Positions 47,240 through 61,101 of a stretch of 64,000 nucleotides of DNA are shown here, one piece after another (within the stretch, counting starts at the first letter, position 1; the number at the start of each line of letters is the position of its first letter). Under the pieces are notes generated by a model that saw nothing but the letters and a program-made list of their open reading frames with translations, made no database searches and was not told where the DNA came from. The stretch is from Notamacropus eugenii (taxonomy: Eukaryota > Chordata > Mammalia > Diprotodontia > Macropodidae). The position numbers and the translations under genes are program-made. The stretch is from positions 90,316,575 through 90,380,574 of the forward strand of contig NC_092872.1 of NCBI RefSeq assembly GCF_028372415.1, written 5' to 3'.

Positions 47240-48300
47240 TATAATAAAAAGTAGTAAAGAGACGTAGGAAGAGTAGCCAAGAGAAAGAGACTCAGTGAAA
47301 AAACTATTTTGTTTTTTTCAAGATGTGACTGTTCCTAAGTCAAACTGAATGCTCACATGACTAAATTCATCTGTCTGACACTTGAGACAACAGGAAGGAC
47401 CCTAGTAACAGGACAGCTATTCTCCAGCCTCCTTTATGGTGCCCTTGTCTGGGGCGATACCTCATTTTTAGAAAAACTAGTTGAAGTGAATTGGCTATAC
47501 GCATGTTGTTCTGGAAGAGATCTGACTGCTTGCAGAGCAGAAAAGAATTTTTCATTCAGAAATGGGTTCCAGACCAAGTTAAATAAATAGCCTGGGTTGG
47601 CTTAGAGGGAGCAAACTGAGTCTGAGGACCAGGGCCCCTCACCCTCTCGGGCGCATTGCCTGGTTAAATTATGGAGGAATTTGGCCTTCACGGGAAAGTG
47701 AAGTTTTTCCTGGTGCTGATGGTCATTTGAAAATCAAAAGCCAAAATGAACTTCCCAATAAAAGCTAAGTAAGCCCTTTTAAGGTTAGAATTCATGCACT
47801 TTTGAACTCTGAATCTCATTTAGGAACTCTTGACAGGGTCTTTCCTCTTCTCATGTTAAACATGATATTCTCTTCCATTAATCTCTGTACATACCATGGT
47901 CCTAATTTGCTCATCATTATCATGAATAACTTTTACATTTTGACTTTGCTGATCTAAGAGTTCTTGAGTGTTAAATAATATCTTCTATGTATATTCTCTC
48001 TTTCCAAGAAATTTTCCTAAACTAATCAAGCATCAGACTTCATCTATTGGGTATGTAGAGTTGTTGAGTTTTTTTCACAGGATTTAACATTCTGTACGTT
48101 TAACTATTTTTAGCCCTAATGAAGAATGGATATTGCCCATTTTTTGATATGCAATTCAATGGGCAGACTACTGAATTTAAACTAGGACCATAAATGAACA
48201 GAAACAGAATGGACTGCGTTGCATTTGGTGAATTTCTGGATTTTCAAGGATCCTAAACTGCTGCCGACTCAATTGTTTTTAATAAAGATCTTTTTAACAC
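47240..48300. other. No recognised feature
   Basis: Mostly repeat-free intronic sequence. No exon supported. Confidence 0.35.
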
Positions 48301-48304
48301 TAAT

Positions 48305-48440
48305 ATTCTCCTGGTTATCTGATGTGACTACTAATTATGGAATACTACAGTCTCCAAAGAATCATGGGTATGAGTCATCCAAAAGGTAACAGAGAAACAT
48401 GTGGTAGGAGTTAGAAGAAAACAACATATTATCTTCTGCC
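48305..48440 (+). mobile_element. Possible RTE-like LINE fragment
   Basis: 'ctacagtctccaaagaatca' and 'gagtcatccaaaaggtaaca' match 50470-50540 in this window ('ccatagtctccaatgaatta'). Confidence 0.4.
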
Positions 48441-48960
48441 AAATTTTCCTCCACTTTAGTATTTTTTAAATTCTAAATCAGTTATTCTTTCTTTCAGAGC
48501 TTCTACTTCTCCATCATGTATTCTATTTCCTCCTGATGTTGTTTGTTTTTAATTCTGTATTAAGAGCTCTGATTTCTCTCTTAAATTCACTTCTAAGTTT
48601 CTCTTTTAAGAGCTTTCTCTTTAGAACTATTCTTAAATTTCTTGCTATTGTCCTTTGAACTCAAGGAAGTCCATAGGATTTCTCTCTTTCATTGGGTAAT
48701 ATTTATTCTTTCTCCTTTAATATTAATTATTTCAACATGCTTTGGTTTCTTATGAGGCTTTATTCATTCAGTCTCTATCAGCCTTTCTGTTAGTTTATCT
48801 GCTGTTGTGCTGGATTGTTTTGTTTAAGCTTTCTCTCTTGAGCTTTTGGAATTTCAGCTTCTCTCTTGTCACTGCTAGGTGCTCACCTTTGAGAATCCCC
48901 CTCACTTTTTTGTCTCTTCCTCCTTCCACTGAATAGACAGACTCACGGAAGTGTTATTAG
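48441..48960 (-). mobile_element. Possible old L1-type ORF1 region, minus strand
   Basis: The pyrimidine-rich strand would encode, in reverse, a Lys/Glu-rich helical segment like L1 ORF1. No clean frame remains. Confidence 0.3.
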
Positions 48961-49620
48961 GCAAGGTCTGACTCCTCATGTTAGGGGATATTGGGATTGA
49001 ATGGGCCTGGGTCTCTACCTCTAGGCTAGAGGACAGTCCCTAGTCAGCTATTCAGTCCTATTTTGATCCAGCCCATCACAATATTCTTTGTTAGCTGGTG
49101 GTTCTGGACACCACTCACGGCTAATCTTCTGCCATTTCTGAAACTTGTGTCAGCCTTTCCCCTCCCTCCTTCTCCTTTGCTGATAGTGAGTGGTCAGAAA
49201 GAATCCATATCTACTACCTCTCACAGAGTTCAGGGGGAGTCATTACTGTGGGATGATCCTATAGTCACACCATGAATCATAAACCTATGAGTTTGCTTGT
49301 ACAAACTGAGGGAGGGAGGGTACAGAGTTGCTTAGGGGTAGGAACTCTGAATGAGAAGTTTTCCAATATTAATTCCTGAGACTTTTACTTTGTATGTGGA
49401 TCCTAAATTCTTATCTTGTGAGTTACACAACTGCAATTACTCTATATCTGGTACATCATCCTTTTCTTTTAAGGATTTGAAGTTGGAGAAGCTGGTCACA
49501 TCAAAAACGTGCACAGGAGAAGTGTAAAGGAAGTCATCAGAGAGATACATGATTGGGAAAGGTAGGCAGTCCTGTAGCAAGAGTAAGAGATCACCAGTCA
49601 AAGTCAGGGAGGAGGGATGG
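48961..49620. other. No recognised feature
   Basis: Nothing I can support. Confidence 0.35.
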
Positions 49621-49624
49621 AAAG

Positions 49625-50740
49625 CAGGGACCATGCATTTATAAACATCTACTATGTCCCAGGTACTAGGCTAAGTGTTTTACAGGTATTATCTCAGAGT
49701 GCATACTCCATTATCATCTACATAATGTCAAGAGATCTAGAGGAAGACCTCCATCATGTACCTGGATATCCTGGGAAGGATTTATGGGGGAACATGGACA
49801 AGAATTACATAGGATAAAAAAGTATGGATGTATGTAATGTGTATTGTTTGAAGGGGAACCAGCAGCAGTGAGATAGCAGGTCCATCAAAGTATCAAGATA
49901 TAATTCTATATGTTTATAAATACCAGAATATCATGATCAAGAAAGAATCAAAATTTCAGGTCAATGGGGAGACTTGCAATATGTGTAAGTAGGCTATGTA
50001 TAGCATATTACCAGTGGTGACTTGTGCAAAAGAAGTGGCAAGACATCATCAAAGAAATCCATGACAAGAAAAGGAAGTGGGCCTATCACATATGATGAGG
50101 GCCAGGGGTAACATATGGAAAGTCCATGTGCTTCAATGGTACCCATAAAATAATATGGAAGTCTCCAGTATCTTAGATAGTTCCTCTAGGGAAGATATAT
50201 GAGTGAATAAGGATAAGGATCCTTAAGGGAGAAATCAAGCACATGAAAAATGACCATTTTTTCAGACTGACATCCATCAACATATCTACCTTGGACAGAC
50301 TTGTAGGTAGATAATGAGCTAACCCAGAAGTGGGTAAGAGAAGGAAAGAGATTTGGGTTGCATCTGGGAACTGAGTGGTGCTTTTAATGTCCCTGAACTT
50401 CCTCCAAAAACAATATCCAATCATCATTTTAATATCAATGTTCAACCAGTGATACTGTAAAGTCATGTAATACCATAGTCTCCAATGAATTAAACTGTGG
50501 ATCATCCAAAGGACGATGGAGAGGTGGGTGATGGGTGTAAGAAAGATGCAATATATTACTACAGAAAAAAAGGAATACCATCAGAGAGATATGGGACTAG
50601 AAGAGGCGATGGGCTGATCTTGTACTGAGAGCATGGGATAACTGCTTGGATAGACTGCATGCTCTTGTGGTATCCATCTGTACAATGCTAAGATATCTAG
50701 AGTAGGGTCTGCAGAATATTGGAGATAGACATGAGAGTCT
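49625..50740 (+). mobile_element. Broken LINE (RTE-like) ORF C-terminal fragments
   Basis: Three segments encode typical endonuclease-RT LINE C-terminal motifs: about 49735-49800 (RGRPPSC-like), 50035-50150 (KKRKWAYHI then a position like NGTHK) and 50595-50700 (KRRWADLVLRAWDN). They are out of order for a single copy, so at least two old copies or a rearrangement are present. A MIR-like head lies at 49630-49700. Confidence 0.45.
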
Positions 50741-50819
50741 ACAAGACTTTAGAGCTTAAAATTTCTTCTAGTTTTCAGCTCCAAATCTATGATACCACAA
50801 CTGTCAAATATCACTAGAC

Positions 50820-51090
50820 TTGAAATAACTTTCACACACAGTGCTTTGAGGTTTATAATGTGCTTTGCATATGTTATCTCGTTTGATCCTCACAACAATC
50901 TTGGAAGGAAAGTGCTAATATTACTCTGTAAAATATTATTTTACAGAGGAGGAAATTGAGCCAAACAAAAGTTAAATGACTTTCCCAGGGTCACACAGCT
51001 GCTAAGTGTCTGAGGCAGGATTGGAACTCAAGTCTTTCTGACTTTATGCACTAGCACTCTCTGCCCTGTACCACTAAAAGCAGGACAACT
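50820..51090 (+). mobile_element. MIR SINE
   Basis: 'gtgctttgaggtttataatg', 'tcgtttgatcctcacaacaa', 'gggtcacacagctgctaagt' and 'ctctctgccctgtaccacta'. This is one of the better-preserved copies. Confidence 0.8.
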
Positions 51091-51138
51091 GGGTTCAAAT
51101 TCAATTCTATCACTCGCTGATTCCCTATGTAATCTCCA

Positions 51139-51443
51139 GGGCAGCTAGGTGGTGCAGTGGGTAGAGCATCAGTACAAGAGTCAGGAGAACCTGAGTTTAA
51201 ATCTCACCTCAGACACTTGACACTCACTAGCTGTGTGACCTTGGGTAAGTCACTTAACCCCAATTGCCTCATCCTGGGTCATCTCCAGTCATCCTGATGA
51301 CTATCTGGTCACTGGATTCGGATGGCTCTGGAGGAGAAGTGAAGCTGGTGACCTGCACAGCCCTCCCTCACTCAAAACAAAGTCAAGTGCAAGTCATGTC
51401 ATTATTTCTCTGATGGCATGGTCCTCTTTGGCAACGAAGGACG
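51139..51443 (+). mobile_element. Full-length tRNA-headed SINE with RTE-type tail
   Basis: It has a head 'ggcagctaggtggtgcagtg', then 'gtgtgaccttgggtaagtca', the middle 'tgactatctggtcactggat', and the tail 'ttctctgatggcatggtcct' with 'ggcaacgaaggacga'. The repeat aatctcca flanks it at 51131-51138 and 51444-51451. Confidence 0.85.
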
Positions 51444-51451
51444 AATCTCCA

Positions 51452-53555
51452 AGCAAGTCTCAGCCATTGTTTCCCTTCTTAGAAGATGAGGAAAGCAAAA
51501 CTTGCACTACTGGTCTGATGGTGTTATTGTGACAAGATTCAAGGTGAGAGAACTTTATAAACAATAAAAGCTATGTAAATTAACTGATATTTTATTTGTA
51601 ATATGAACACCATCAGTAAGCATCTCGCTATGCCAGCTTTTCCAAAGCCCAGTGGGAAGGAATGAATTTCGAGAGTCGAATCCGTGCTTTCCTCCATTTT
51701 GGGAGAATCAATGCCTATGTCAATCCCAGAATGGACATTAATTAAATAGGAGCCCCAGATGATAATCTTTTCTTGGCAGCCCTGTGGTCCTTCTCAAAGA
51801 TGGGTACAAGTTCTGTCTGCATCTTGCTCCAAGGAGCTGGGGAATTTTAGAAGATGAGAAACTAGTTTGACGTATTTGATGACACGATGTTAAACTATGT
51901 TTCAGGAACGTGTGGTTTATTATGATTCCCCTGTGCATGCTGTCAGGGCTTCATATTGCTAATAACAAAGGTAAGAAAATGGTGATGAGGCTGAGAAGTA
52001 AGAGCTGCCGAGTTGTACCAGAAATGGGGAAGGAGGTTGCATTTACACAGATTAGAAAGATTTTATCTATACATATATAATATGTACATATATATCTATA
52101 GGAATATATGCACATATATTGAAGAGTGAGCTAACCAGATTCCTCTCAGGAAGAGATCTGGAATGATTTTGCTTGGTGTGTGAGTTTGGAAACCAAACTC
52201 AAATTAGATCAAATCTCCTTAGAATTAGATGACTGTGATTTGTCTCTTGGAGAAGACTGTTCTCTGAATAATCTGAGCACGACAGAAAGGTTAGAGAAAA
52301 TTCCATATCGTGTTCAGATGTTGGCTAATGCCAACCCAGGTTAATGCCTGTGTGGATAACTAGAACTTTGTTGAGGATGCCAAAAGGCCTTTCAACAGAG
52401 TATCCAGATTGGGTAATTAGATGCATGTGGAAGGAGCTCTCACAGATGCACATCTGTAGTCTCCACAAGCCCCGATTATCAGGTCAGCTACTCTCCTCAA
52501 AGGCAGCAGCTCTGATTACATACTTTGGAGTTCTGGGCTATTTTAGCCTAGAGATTTATCAGCACCATTTCCCAACAGCAGTAAAACACAATGTGAAACC
52601 CAACTCGGAGAGGCTCTAGGAGTAGGAAGAACTGTTTGGCCTTGGCATTGCTGGAGACCACAAATGGAGGAATTATTAAAGGACAAATGTCTTTGAGCAC
52701 TGGCCTGCTGAGATGGCCAAAAGCCTAGCTCCAAATATGACCTGCAGGTGCATATGCAACCCAGGCAGTGCAGTAAATAGTAATTCTAGCCCTTCGGGGC
52801 AAATTTAGTTGGAGGGAAATGGGGTGTTTTAAAGTATGGCCACTTCTGTGCACGTCTGAAGTAGAATGGAGGTTGGGGTCATGGGAGTTGAGGAGGTTGA
52901 GCAATTGAAAGGTCAGGATGTTTTCAAAGGAGCAGGGAGTCAGGGTGAAGAATATTGTGAAGCGGAGATCAAACTTATTGGGAAAGAGGACTAATGACCC
53001 AGAGCTCCAGAGAGAGTAGCCACAAGGATCTGACAGGACTGAGAGAAATTTTAGAGGTGAAGAGTTGACTGTGGAGTAATGGTAGCAAAGTTCGAGAGGT
53101 AAGAAAAGCAGCAGCCAGCCTCCGACCAAGGGATGTGGTATCATCAAAAGAAAGCGGTCTCACTGAGTACCTGGGATGGAAGGAATGTATGAAGTAGTTA
53201 AGGAGAGATGGATAGAGTTAGTTAGCAACAGAGAAGAGCTAAGGGTGGGGGGAGGGGTGCAATGGAAAAGACCACAAGATGGAAGAGGAGGATAAGCACT
53301 GAGGGGTTGAGTATACCATGGAAATAGGACAGGAGGATGATGCAAGGTAGCAAATGCTAATTCTTCCTCCACATCACATCCTGGGTGTCCTGCATTCTTC
53401 CCAGGCCAGATGGCATATCAGGAGCAGTCCACTCTTTTGTGAACAGGCAGTCCCAGGAAAGGAACATGATAATTACTGATGCTGGGTTGTGGGTGAAAGT
53501 CCAAGGAAATAAGCCAGGGAGGGTTCAGGGTGGTCTAGGAGTTCCTCCCAAGTTG
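51452..53555. other. Long stretch without recognised repeats or exons
   Basis: Intronic. It includes a short TATATA-rich run at 52070-52120. The minus-strand ORF of 140 codons at 52725-53147 has no recognisable family and lacks coding-like splice context. Confidence 0.4.
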
Positions 53556-53775
53556 TGTTGTTCAGTCATATCTGACCCCATTTGGGGCTTTCTTGGCAAA
53601 GATACTGGAGTGGTTTGCTATTTCCTTCTCCAGCTCATTTTACAGATGAGGAACTAAGGCAAGCAGGGTTAAGTGACTTACCCAGGGTCACATAGCTAGG
53701 AAGTGAACTCATGAACATGAATGTGTCTTCCTGTCTTTGGATCTGGTATCTATCTATTTCACCATGTAGCTGCCC
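53555..53775 (-). mobile_element. tRNA-headed marsupial SINE, minus strand
   Basis: 'gttgttcagtcatatctgac', 'ggcaaagatactggagtggt' and 'cccagggtcacatagctagg'. Confidence 0.8.
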
Positions 53776-54690
53776 AAGCTGTAGCCTAGCTCAAAGCCCT
53801 GACTGCTCCCAGCTAGTTTCAGATCTGATGCAACACCAAGTCCCTACGCAACTCATAGTTTCCATTCTACTTAACCTGGCCTTGAAAATCATGTTCACAC
53901 GACTAGTTAGAAGCTTTTAATTACTTTCAAGGGTAGTGGAGGTTTGAGAGCCTATATTTTCAGGATGTGGCCAGAGTCTCAGATCAATGGAAAAGGAATA
54001 GTGCCAATCATAATAAAAGATACATATTAAAAGGGGACACTTAAAAACTACACAACAACAATGAACTCCTGAAACGGAGAAATACTCAATGCATTCCCTG
54101 CCTACCCACCTGCCTTCAATATCTTGTTTTCTTATCTAGAAGATCACAAAACTGATAATCATCCTCAAAATGCCAAGCTGAGGCCTGAACCCGATGTTGT
54201 TTCTTTCTTTGGCAAATAGCAAACAGGTCTTGTTAGAGCTTAATTTACTCACTCCAAGGCACTGACTTATTAGCAAAACAGCTGGTGATTAAGTACTTGA
54301 GATTAATATCGGACCCATGAGGCAGTGGGAAACTCTGAGTGGTGGGAGATGGGAATTTGAAATTGCATTTGGAATGGAAGTGGTGGAAATCTTAAAAGAA
54401 AAAAAAAAGCTTGACTAAAAATATCTCTATTTTCTCCATTAAAGACAGACCACAGCTGTGCAATCAACCAAGTAAAACAGGAGAGATATTAAAAGCCCCA
54501 CCCAGCCCACGGACTTTGTGCTGTGGTAATAAATACAATATGACATTAAACCAGGTTTGATGTATCAAACTAAATGCTTATTAAAACAAAAAGCACTGGT
54601 TTTATGGCCATCTTTGGCAAGGGGTAGGGTGGGGTCCGGACCTGTGATTTCAGTGGTGTAAGAAATTTCTTCTGAAAAAACCACCTTTCC
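53776..54690. other. Repeat-free, AT-rich stretch
   Basis: No repeat recognised. It has E-box-like CAGCTG and several TAAT-type motifs between 54250 and 54600, about 0.9-1.2 kb downstream (in gene sense) of the exon at 55487. It is a candidate conserved non-coding element, unproven. Confidence 0.4.
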
Positions 54691-54699
54691 CAATACAGA

Positions 54700-54855
54700 C
54701 CTTCAGTAACTATGCAATTGAAAATTGTCTCAGGCTTCAAAAGAGGTTAGGTGACCTGCCCAGGATCCCATAGCCACTATGTATCAGAGATGTAACTTAA
54801 AACAGTCTTTCTTATTCTGTGGCTGCTCCCCATCCACTACACCATACTGACTTTA
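54700..54855 (+). mobile_element. MIR tail
   Basis: 'ggttaggtgacctgcccagg' and 'gctgctccccatccactaca'. Sequence from 54856 to 55486 shows nothing further that I can support. Confidence 0.55.
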
Positions 54856-55474
54856 TTTTTATTAACATGTGTAATAATACATGTGTATTAACATGTGTAA
54901 TAAAGGAGCAAATGTAACTAAAAATGATTCCCAACCTCCCTCCTATTCCTTAATCTCAAAATCTTCCAACAACTCCATCAACCAAAATCACAGTTCTCTC
55001 CTGGAACCTTTAAAGACAAACAGTTATGTTTCCTAGTGTACCAATATGGTGGAATAGGTCTGCTCAGTCCTGCTTATGGAAGCTATAGCTTAGGAGATCA
55101 TAGATCTCCTCTTCACCTTTATTCTTATAAACATTAAACAAGGACATCAAATGGAAAAGCAGAATAGAGTTAGGAATTCTGGTATTTTGCCCAAGAATGC
55201 CAGTGTCTCCTTTGCTACCTTACATGAAGCACATTAGGGAAGATTTGCAAATAAGTCTTAGGCATTGGGACTAAGCCAATCTATACACACCAGGAAGCTC
55301 ATATCTGGCTCTGGGTTACTACCTCCCAGCTTCTAGATGTTGGACTAGAATCACAGACTGATGGGCTAGATGGGTACACTCTAGATGGGTCATCCCCTAC
55401 ATTCTCCTACCTCTGGGCAGGTTTTCTCCTAAATGGGAATGGAGAAATAGGGAGCAGGGCAAGGGTCCCGACTA

Positions 55475-56629
<1,155 letters not shown>

Positions 56630-56630
<1 letters not shown>

Positions 56631-56800
56631 CTTATAAGCTGCTCAGTGACTTGGAAGAGACCTTAGAGATCCTGTAGTCCCACCATCATATTTTATTGAT
56701 GAGGAAAAACTGATGCCACAGAGATAGAAGGCCATTTATACAACACCACCATACCACTGAAAGGAGTGTCAAGGGCTAGGCAAAAAGTTTATTGGGTGGA
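56630..56800 (+). mobile_element. MIR-like remnant
   Basis: 'gagaccttagagatcctgta', 'gatgaggaaaaactgatgcc' and 'ataccactgaaaggag'. Confidence 0.45.
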
Positions 56801-56889
56801 TTTCTTTTTAATCTGTCTTCAAGTCTGATGAACAGACTAATAAATTTATGATTGCACTGGGGCCATTTACAATGTCAATGAACAGTGGT

Positions 56890-57600
56890 AGTATTGCAAC
56901 TGACTCTTAATTAGCCTCCCTCCTTTCAATCTCTCTCCCCTCTCTCATTTGTTTTCCACCAAGCTTCCAAAATAACCAAAAAAAAACCAAACAAATAAAA
57001 ACAGGTCTGCCTATGTTCCCATCCTGCTCAAGAATCTTCTGACTCAGTGTTATTTCTAGGATAAAAGAGAAACTCCTCAACTTGACATTTAAAAGCCCTT
57101 TGAATTCTGGCCCCAGTCCTGCTTTACCAGATTGATTTCACATCTCTCCTCATCACACACTCGAGGATCGCTGCTATTTCCTGAACCCAGCATTCCATCC
57201 CCAGATTTCTTTGCCTTTGCTTTTCTACATTCCTGGAATGTATTCTTTCTTTACTTCTCCTTCTTAGAATCCTTTGTTGTTGTCGTTCAGTCATTTTTCA
57301 GTCATGTCTGACTCTTTGCGATGCCATTTGAGGTTTTCTTGGCAAAGATACTGGAACGGTTTGCCATTTCCTTCTCTAGCTCATTTTACAGATGAGGAAA
57401 CTGAGGCAAATAAAGCTAAGTGACTTTTCCAGGGTCATACCGTTAGCGTCTGAGGCCAGATTTGAACTCAAGAAGAGCTTTCCTGACTTTAGGCCCTGCC
57501 CTCTCTTCTCTTTGCCATCTTGTAGCCACTAGAATCCTTTTCTTTTTTCATTTTTCTATCTCTTTCCAGAAGCTTTTCCTAGTCTCAATCAATTAGCATT
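56890..57600 (+). mobile_element. L2 LINE 3' region interrupted by a SINE
   Basis: L2 text on both sides: 'cattttaaaagccctttgaa'-like and 'cagcattccatccccagatt' on the left, 'ctctttccagaagcttttcc' on the right. Confidence 0.6.
57276..57529 (-). mobile_element. tRNA-headed SINE nested in L2, with target duplication
   Basis: 'gttgttgtcgttcagtcatt', 'ggcaaagatactggaacggt' and 'tgaggccagatttgaactca'. The exact 11-bp repeat tagaatccttt is at 57265-57275 and 57530-57540. Confidence 0.85.
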
Positions 57601-57980
57601 CAATCAACAATCAATCAACAAGTCCTAATTAATCTTAAGTGCAAGGCACTTAAGTGCCTTAATCTTAGGTGCAAATGCTAAAGAAAGGCCGAGTTCCTGC
57701 CTTCAAGGAGCTTACTTTCTATTAATTATTACAGCTCTCAAGTCCCTCAAATTAGATGATTTATCTAGCTGTGCACCTGTCATTTCCCTATCAACTCCCC
57801 CTCCCCCACCCCATTCCCACCCCTGTAGACACAGCCCTACTCTCTTTCCTTACAAGTCTAAAAGTTTCTAGAAATCATTTTCCCCCCTTTTTAATTTTGT
57901 ATCAAGCACTTAGTATAATAACGTCTTACATATAGTAAAAATTTAATAAAGACCTGAATTGAATTGCAATGAATGTATCC
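57580..57980 (+). repeat. Old repeat pieces
   Basis: A duplicated 'cttaagtgc'/'cttaggtgcaa' text and 'ccttcaaggagcttactttc' at 57600-57725 belong to the ancient family head. 'aagcacttagtataataacg' at 57900 is an L2-like end. Confidence 0.45.
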
Positions 57981-58089
57981 TCTCCTCTTGGTCCCAAGTC
58001 AGCTGACTATCTCTCGGTAAACAACCTTGGGTTATTTAATTTTGCCAGTGAGTTCCCAGGCACTGGAGACAGCATATATATCACAGAAT

Positions 58090-58335
58090 TGTAGAAAATA
58101 AGATCTAATGTGGAAACAACATTCAACTAGGAATCCTAGGAAATATGGTTTGAAGTCCTGACTCCAGAACGTATTAGCATGGGGCAAGTCACTTCTGAGT
58201 CACTTTTCTTAGTTACAAGTTTCTTATCTCATCTAAGACCAAGATAATGAATATTATTTGATCCATCTGTCATACAGGGTTGTTGTAAGGAAAACATTTT
58301 GCAAGGTACAAAGTACTATATAAAGTGACCTATTA
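58090..58335 (+). mobile_element. MIR/SINE remnant
   Basis: 'tagcatggggcaagtcactt' and 'gggttgttgtaaggaaaaca'. Confidence 0.5.
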
Positions 58336-58649
58336 TTACTAAGAATGAAGAATTCAATATGAGTTTTCTTCAGCATGCAAGGGTCCAGGAGTCTGATTTG
58401 CTTCCTGGGGCATGTATCCCCTAAAGATGGAAAAGAAGATGAAAAGCAAAGGTTTGCAAGACAGGAAATGATGAAGATGAACTCTCAGTATCAATGGTAA
58501 TGTGGAACGGGGTAAAAAAAGAGAAAATGCAATTTAACACAGGGCATTTCTGATGACCCTTATTTTTAAAAGCCTGGATAGGTGTGCCTCATTTTGAGAA
58601 AGCCCAGTATACAAAAATCTGAACTTCAGATTAAGCAAATAGATGTCGG

Positions 58650-58945
58650 TGGCCTAGCAGGATAGAGAGACACATAACTGTGGATAGTGTACTGGATTTT
58701 ACTGGATTTTGAGTAGAAAAGACCAGGGTTCAAAATCGTTGGTTACTTACAACCAACATAATCATAGGCAATTCACTAAAATCTCTTCAGCCTCAGTTTC
58801 CTCACCCATAAAATTGGGGAAATTGTACCTACTTCCCAACATTGTTGGAAAATCAAATGAGTTCATATAGGTAAAGGACTTTTCAAACCTCAAACTGCTA
58901 CTATATAAATATTAGCTATTATTATATTTAATCTCTTGGAGACTC
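58650..58945 (+). mobile_element. SINE/MIR remnant
   Basis: 'gtggatagtgtactggattt', 'cctcagtttcctcacccata' and 'gggaaattgtacctacttcc'. Confidence 0.6.
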
Positions 58946-59009
58946 AGTTTCCTCATGGAATGTAAGCTTTTGAGAATGATTTCTTCCCTTTTAAGAAACA
59001 CTTTTTATT

Positions 59010-61082
59010 GCAGATTACAGATTAACCCACACAAATCTTCTGCATTTCTATATATTAGTAACAAAGCCCAACAGCAAGAGATAGAAAGGGAAATCCCCTT
59101 TAAAGCTAGGGTAGACACTATAAAATATTTGGGAATTTACCTGCCAAAACAAATGCAGGGACTATATGAACACAACTACAAGACACTTTTTGCACAAATA
59201 CTCAGATCTACATAAGTGGAAAAAACATCAGCTGATCATGGGTAGGCCTAGCCAATATAATAAAAATGACAATTTTACTTAAATTAATTTACTTATTTAG
59301 TGCCATACCAATTAAACTATCAGATAATTATTTTCTAAAGCTGGAAAAAATAATATCAAAATTCATCTGGAAGAACAAAAGGTCCAGCATATCCAGGGGA
59401 TTAATGAAAAGAAATGCTAGGGAAGGTGACCTAGCTCTACCAGATCACAAATTGTATTATAAAGCAGCAATTATCAAAACCACTTGGTACTGGCTAAGAA
59501 ACAGAAGGGTAGACAGGTGGCTAGCCTATTGGCTAGGTACTCAAGACACAGTAGGCAATAAATATAGCAATCTCCTGTTTGATAAACTCAAGGACCCCAA
59601 CTTCTGGGATAACAAATCACTGTTTGACAAAAATTGCTGGGAAAACTGGATAATAGTGTGGTGGAAACTAGGCATAGACCAATGCCTGACACCATACACA
59701 AGAATAAAATCCAAATGGGTACACGATCTAGGTATAAAGATTGATACTATTGACAAATTAGTGGAGCAAGGAATAGTGTATTTATCAGATTTATGGAGAA
59801 GGGAAGAATTTTTGACTAAAGGATAGAAAGCATTATGAAGTGCGAGATGGATAATTTTAATTACATTAACCTGAAAAGTTTTTGCACAACCAAACCCAAT
59901 GAAACCAAAATTCAGAGGGATGTAGAAAACTGGGAAAGAATTTTTGCAGTTAGTGTCTGTGCTAAAGACCTCATTTCTAGAATATATAGAGAACTGAGTC
60001 AAATGTACAAAAACACAAGTCATTCCCCAATTGATAAATGGTCAAAGGATATGAACAGGCAATTTTCAGAGGAAGAAATTAAAGATATCTATAGTCATAT
60101 GAAAAAATGCTCTAAATCACTTATGAATAGAGAGATGCAAATCAAAACAACGCTGAGGTACCACATCACACCTATCAGATTGGCAAACATGACAGAACAG
60201 GAAGATGATAAATGTTGGAGAGGATGTGGGGAGAGTTGGAACACTAATACATTGTTGATGGAGCTGTGAGCTGACCCAACCATTCTGGAGAGCAATTTGG
60301 AACTGTGCCCAAAGGGCTATAAAAATATACATACCCTTTGACCCAGCAATATTGCTTCTAGGACTGTATCCCCAAGAGATTATAAAAATGGGAAAGGGTC
60401 CCACATGTTCAAAAATATTTATAGCAGCACTCTTTGTGGTGGCCAAAAACTGGAAATCTAGGGGATGCCCATCAATTGGGAAATAGCTGAATAAATTATG
60501 GTATATGAATGTAATGGAATACTATGGTGCTATAAGAATGATGAACAGAAAGACTTCAGAGAGGCCTGGAAAGACTTATACAATCTGATGCTGAGCAAAA
60601 GGAGCAAAACCAGGAGACCTCTGTACACAACAATGACCACAGTGTGCAAGAATTTTTTCTGGTACACTTGGAACTTCACAGCAATGCAAGGACTAAAAAA
60701 AAATTCCCAATGGTCTTCTGAGGCAAAATGTCTTCTTCATCCAGAGGAAGAACTATGAAATTCATTTGCAGAATGTAGCAGATCATTTTTTGTGTGTGTG
60801 TATTATGTTTTGGTTTGTTATATGATTTCTCCCATTCATTTTAATTCTTCTATATAGCATGACTATGGTGAAAATGTATTTAATAGGAATGTGTGTGTAG
60901 AACCTATATAAAAATTGTATGCTCTCTTGGGGAAGGAGGGGAGAGGGAAAGAAAAATAATAATCTAAGTTATATGGTACTGATTGTAGAATATTGAAAAT
61001 AAATAAAATCAATTAAAAAATAATAAAATAAAAAAATGAACAACTGCAATTGTGGGGAAAGTAACCACTCAAAAAAGAAAAA
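59010..61082 (+). mobile_element. 5'-truncated L1: end of ORF2 plus 3' UTR
   Basis: ORF2 pieces occur in three frames: 59020-59215 (NPHKSSAFLYISNKAQQQEI, KYLGIYLPKQM), 59266-59826 (FSAIPIKLSDNYFLKLEKII, KFIWKNKR, WYWLRNR) and 59835-60268 (NPNETKIQRDVENWERIFAV-like, HSPIDKWSKDMNRQF, SLMNREMQIKTTLRYHITPI). The last two match the post-RT C-terminal region of L1 ORF2p. Frameshifts and stops make it dead. A 3' UTR and an A-rich tail follow. Approximate target repeats start 'aagaaaca' at 58993 and 61083. Confidence 0.88.
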
Positions 61083-61101
61083 AAGAAACATTTTTTTAGT
61101 A

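Noticed and set aside
51139..51215. tRNA gene
   Set aside because: The tRNA-like head belongs to a SINE. It is followed by SINE body and RTE-type tail and is not an intact tRNA.
52725..53147. 140-codon minus-strand ORF
   Set aside because: No family resemblance and no supporting splice context for TEKT5. Likely chance.
59541..60446. Minus-strand ORFs of 109-160 codons
   Set aside because: They are shadows of the plus-strand L1 ORF2 remains.
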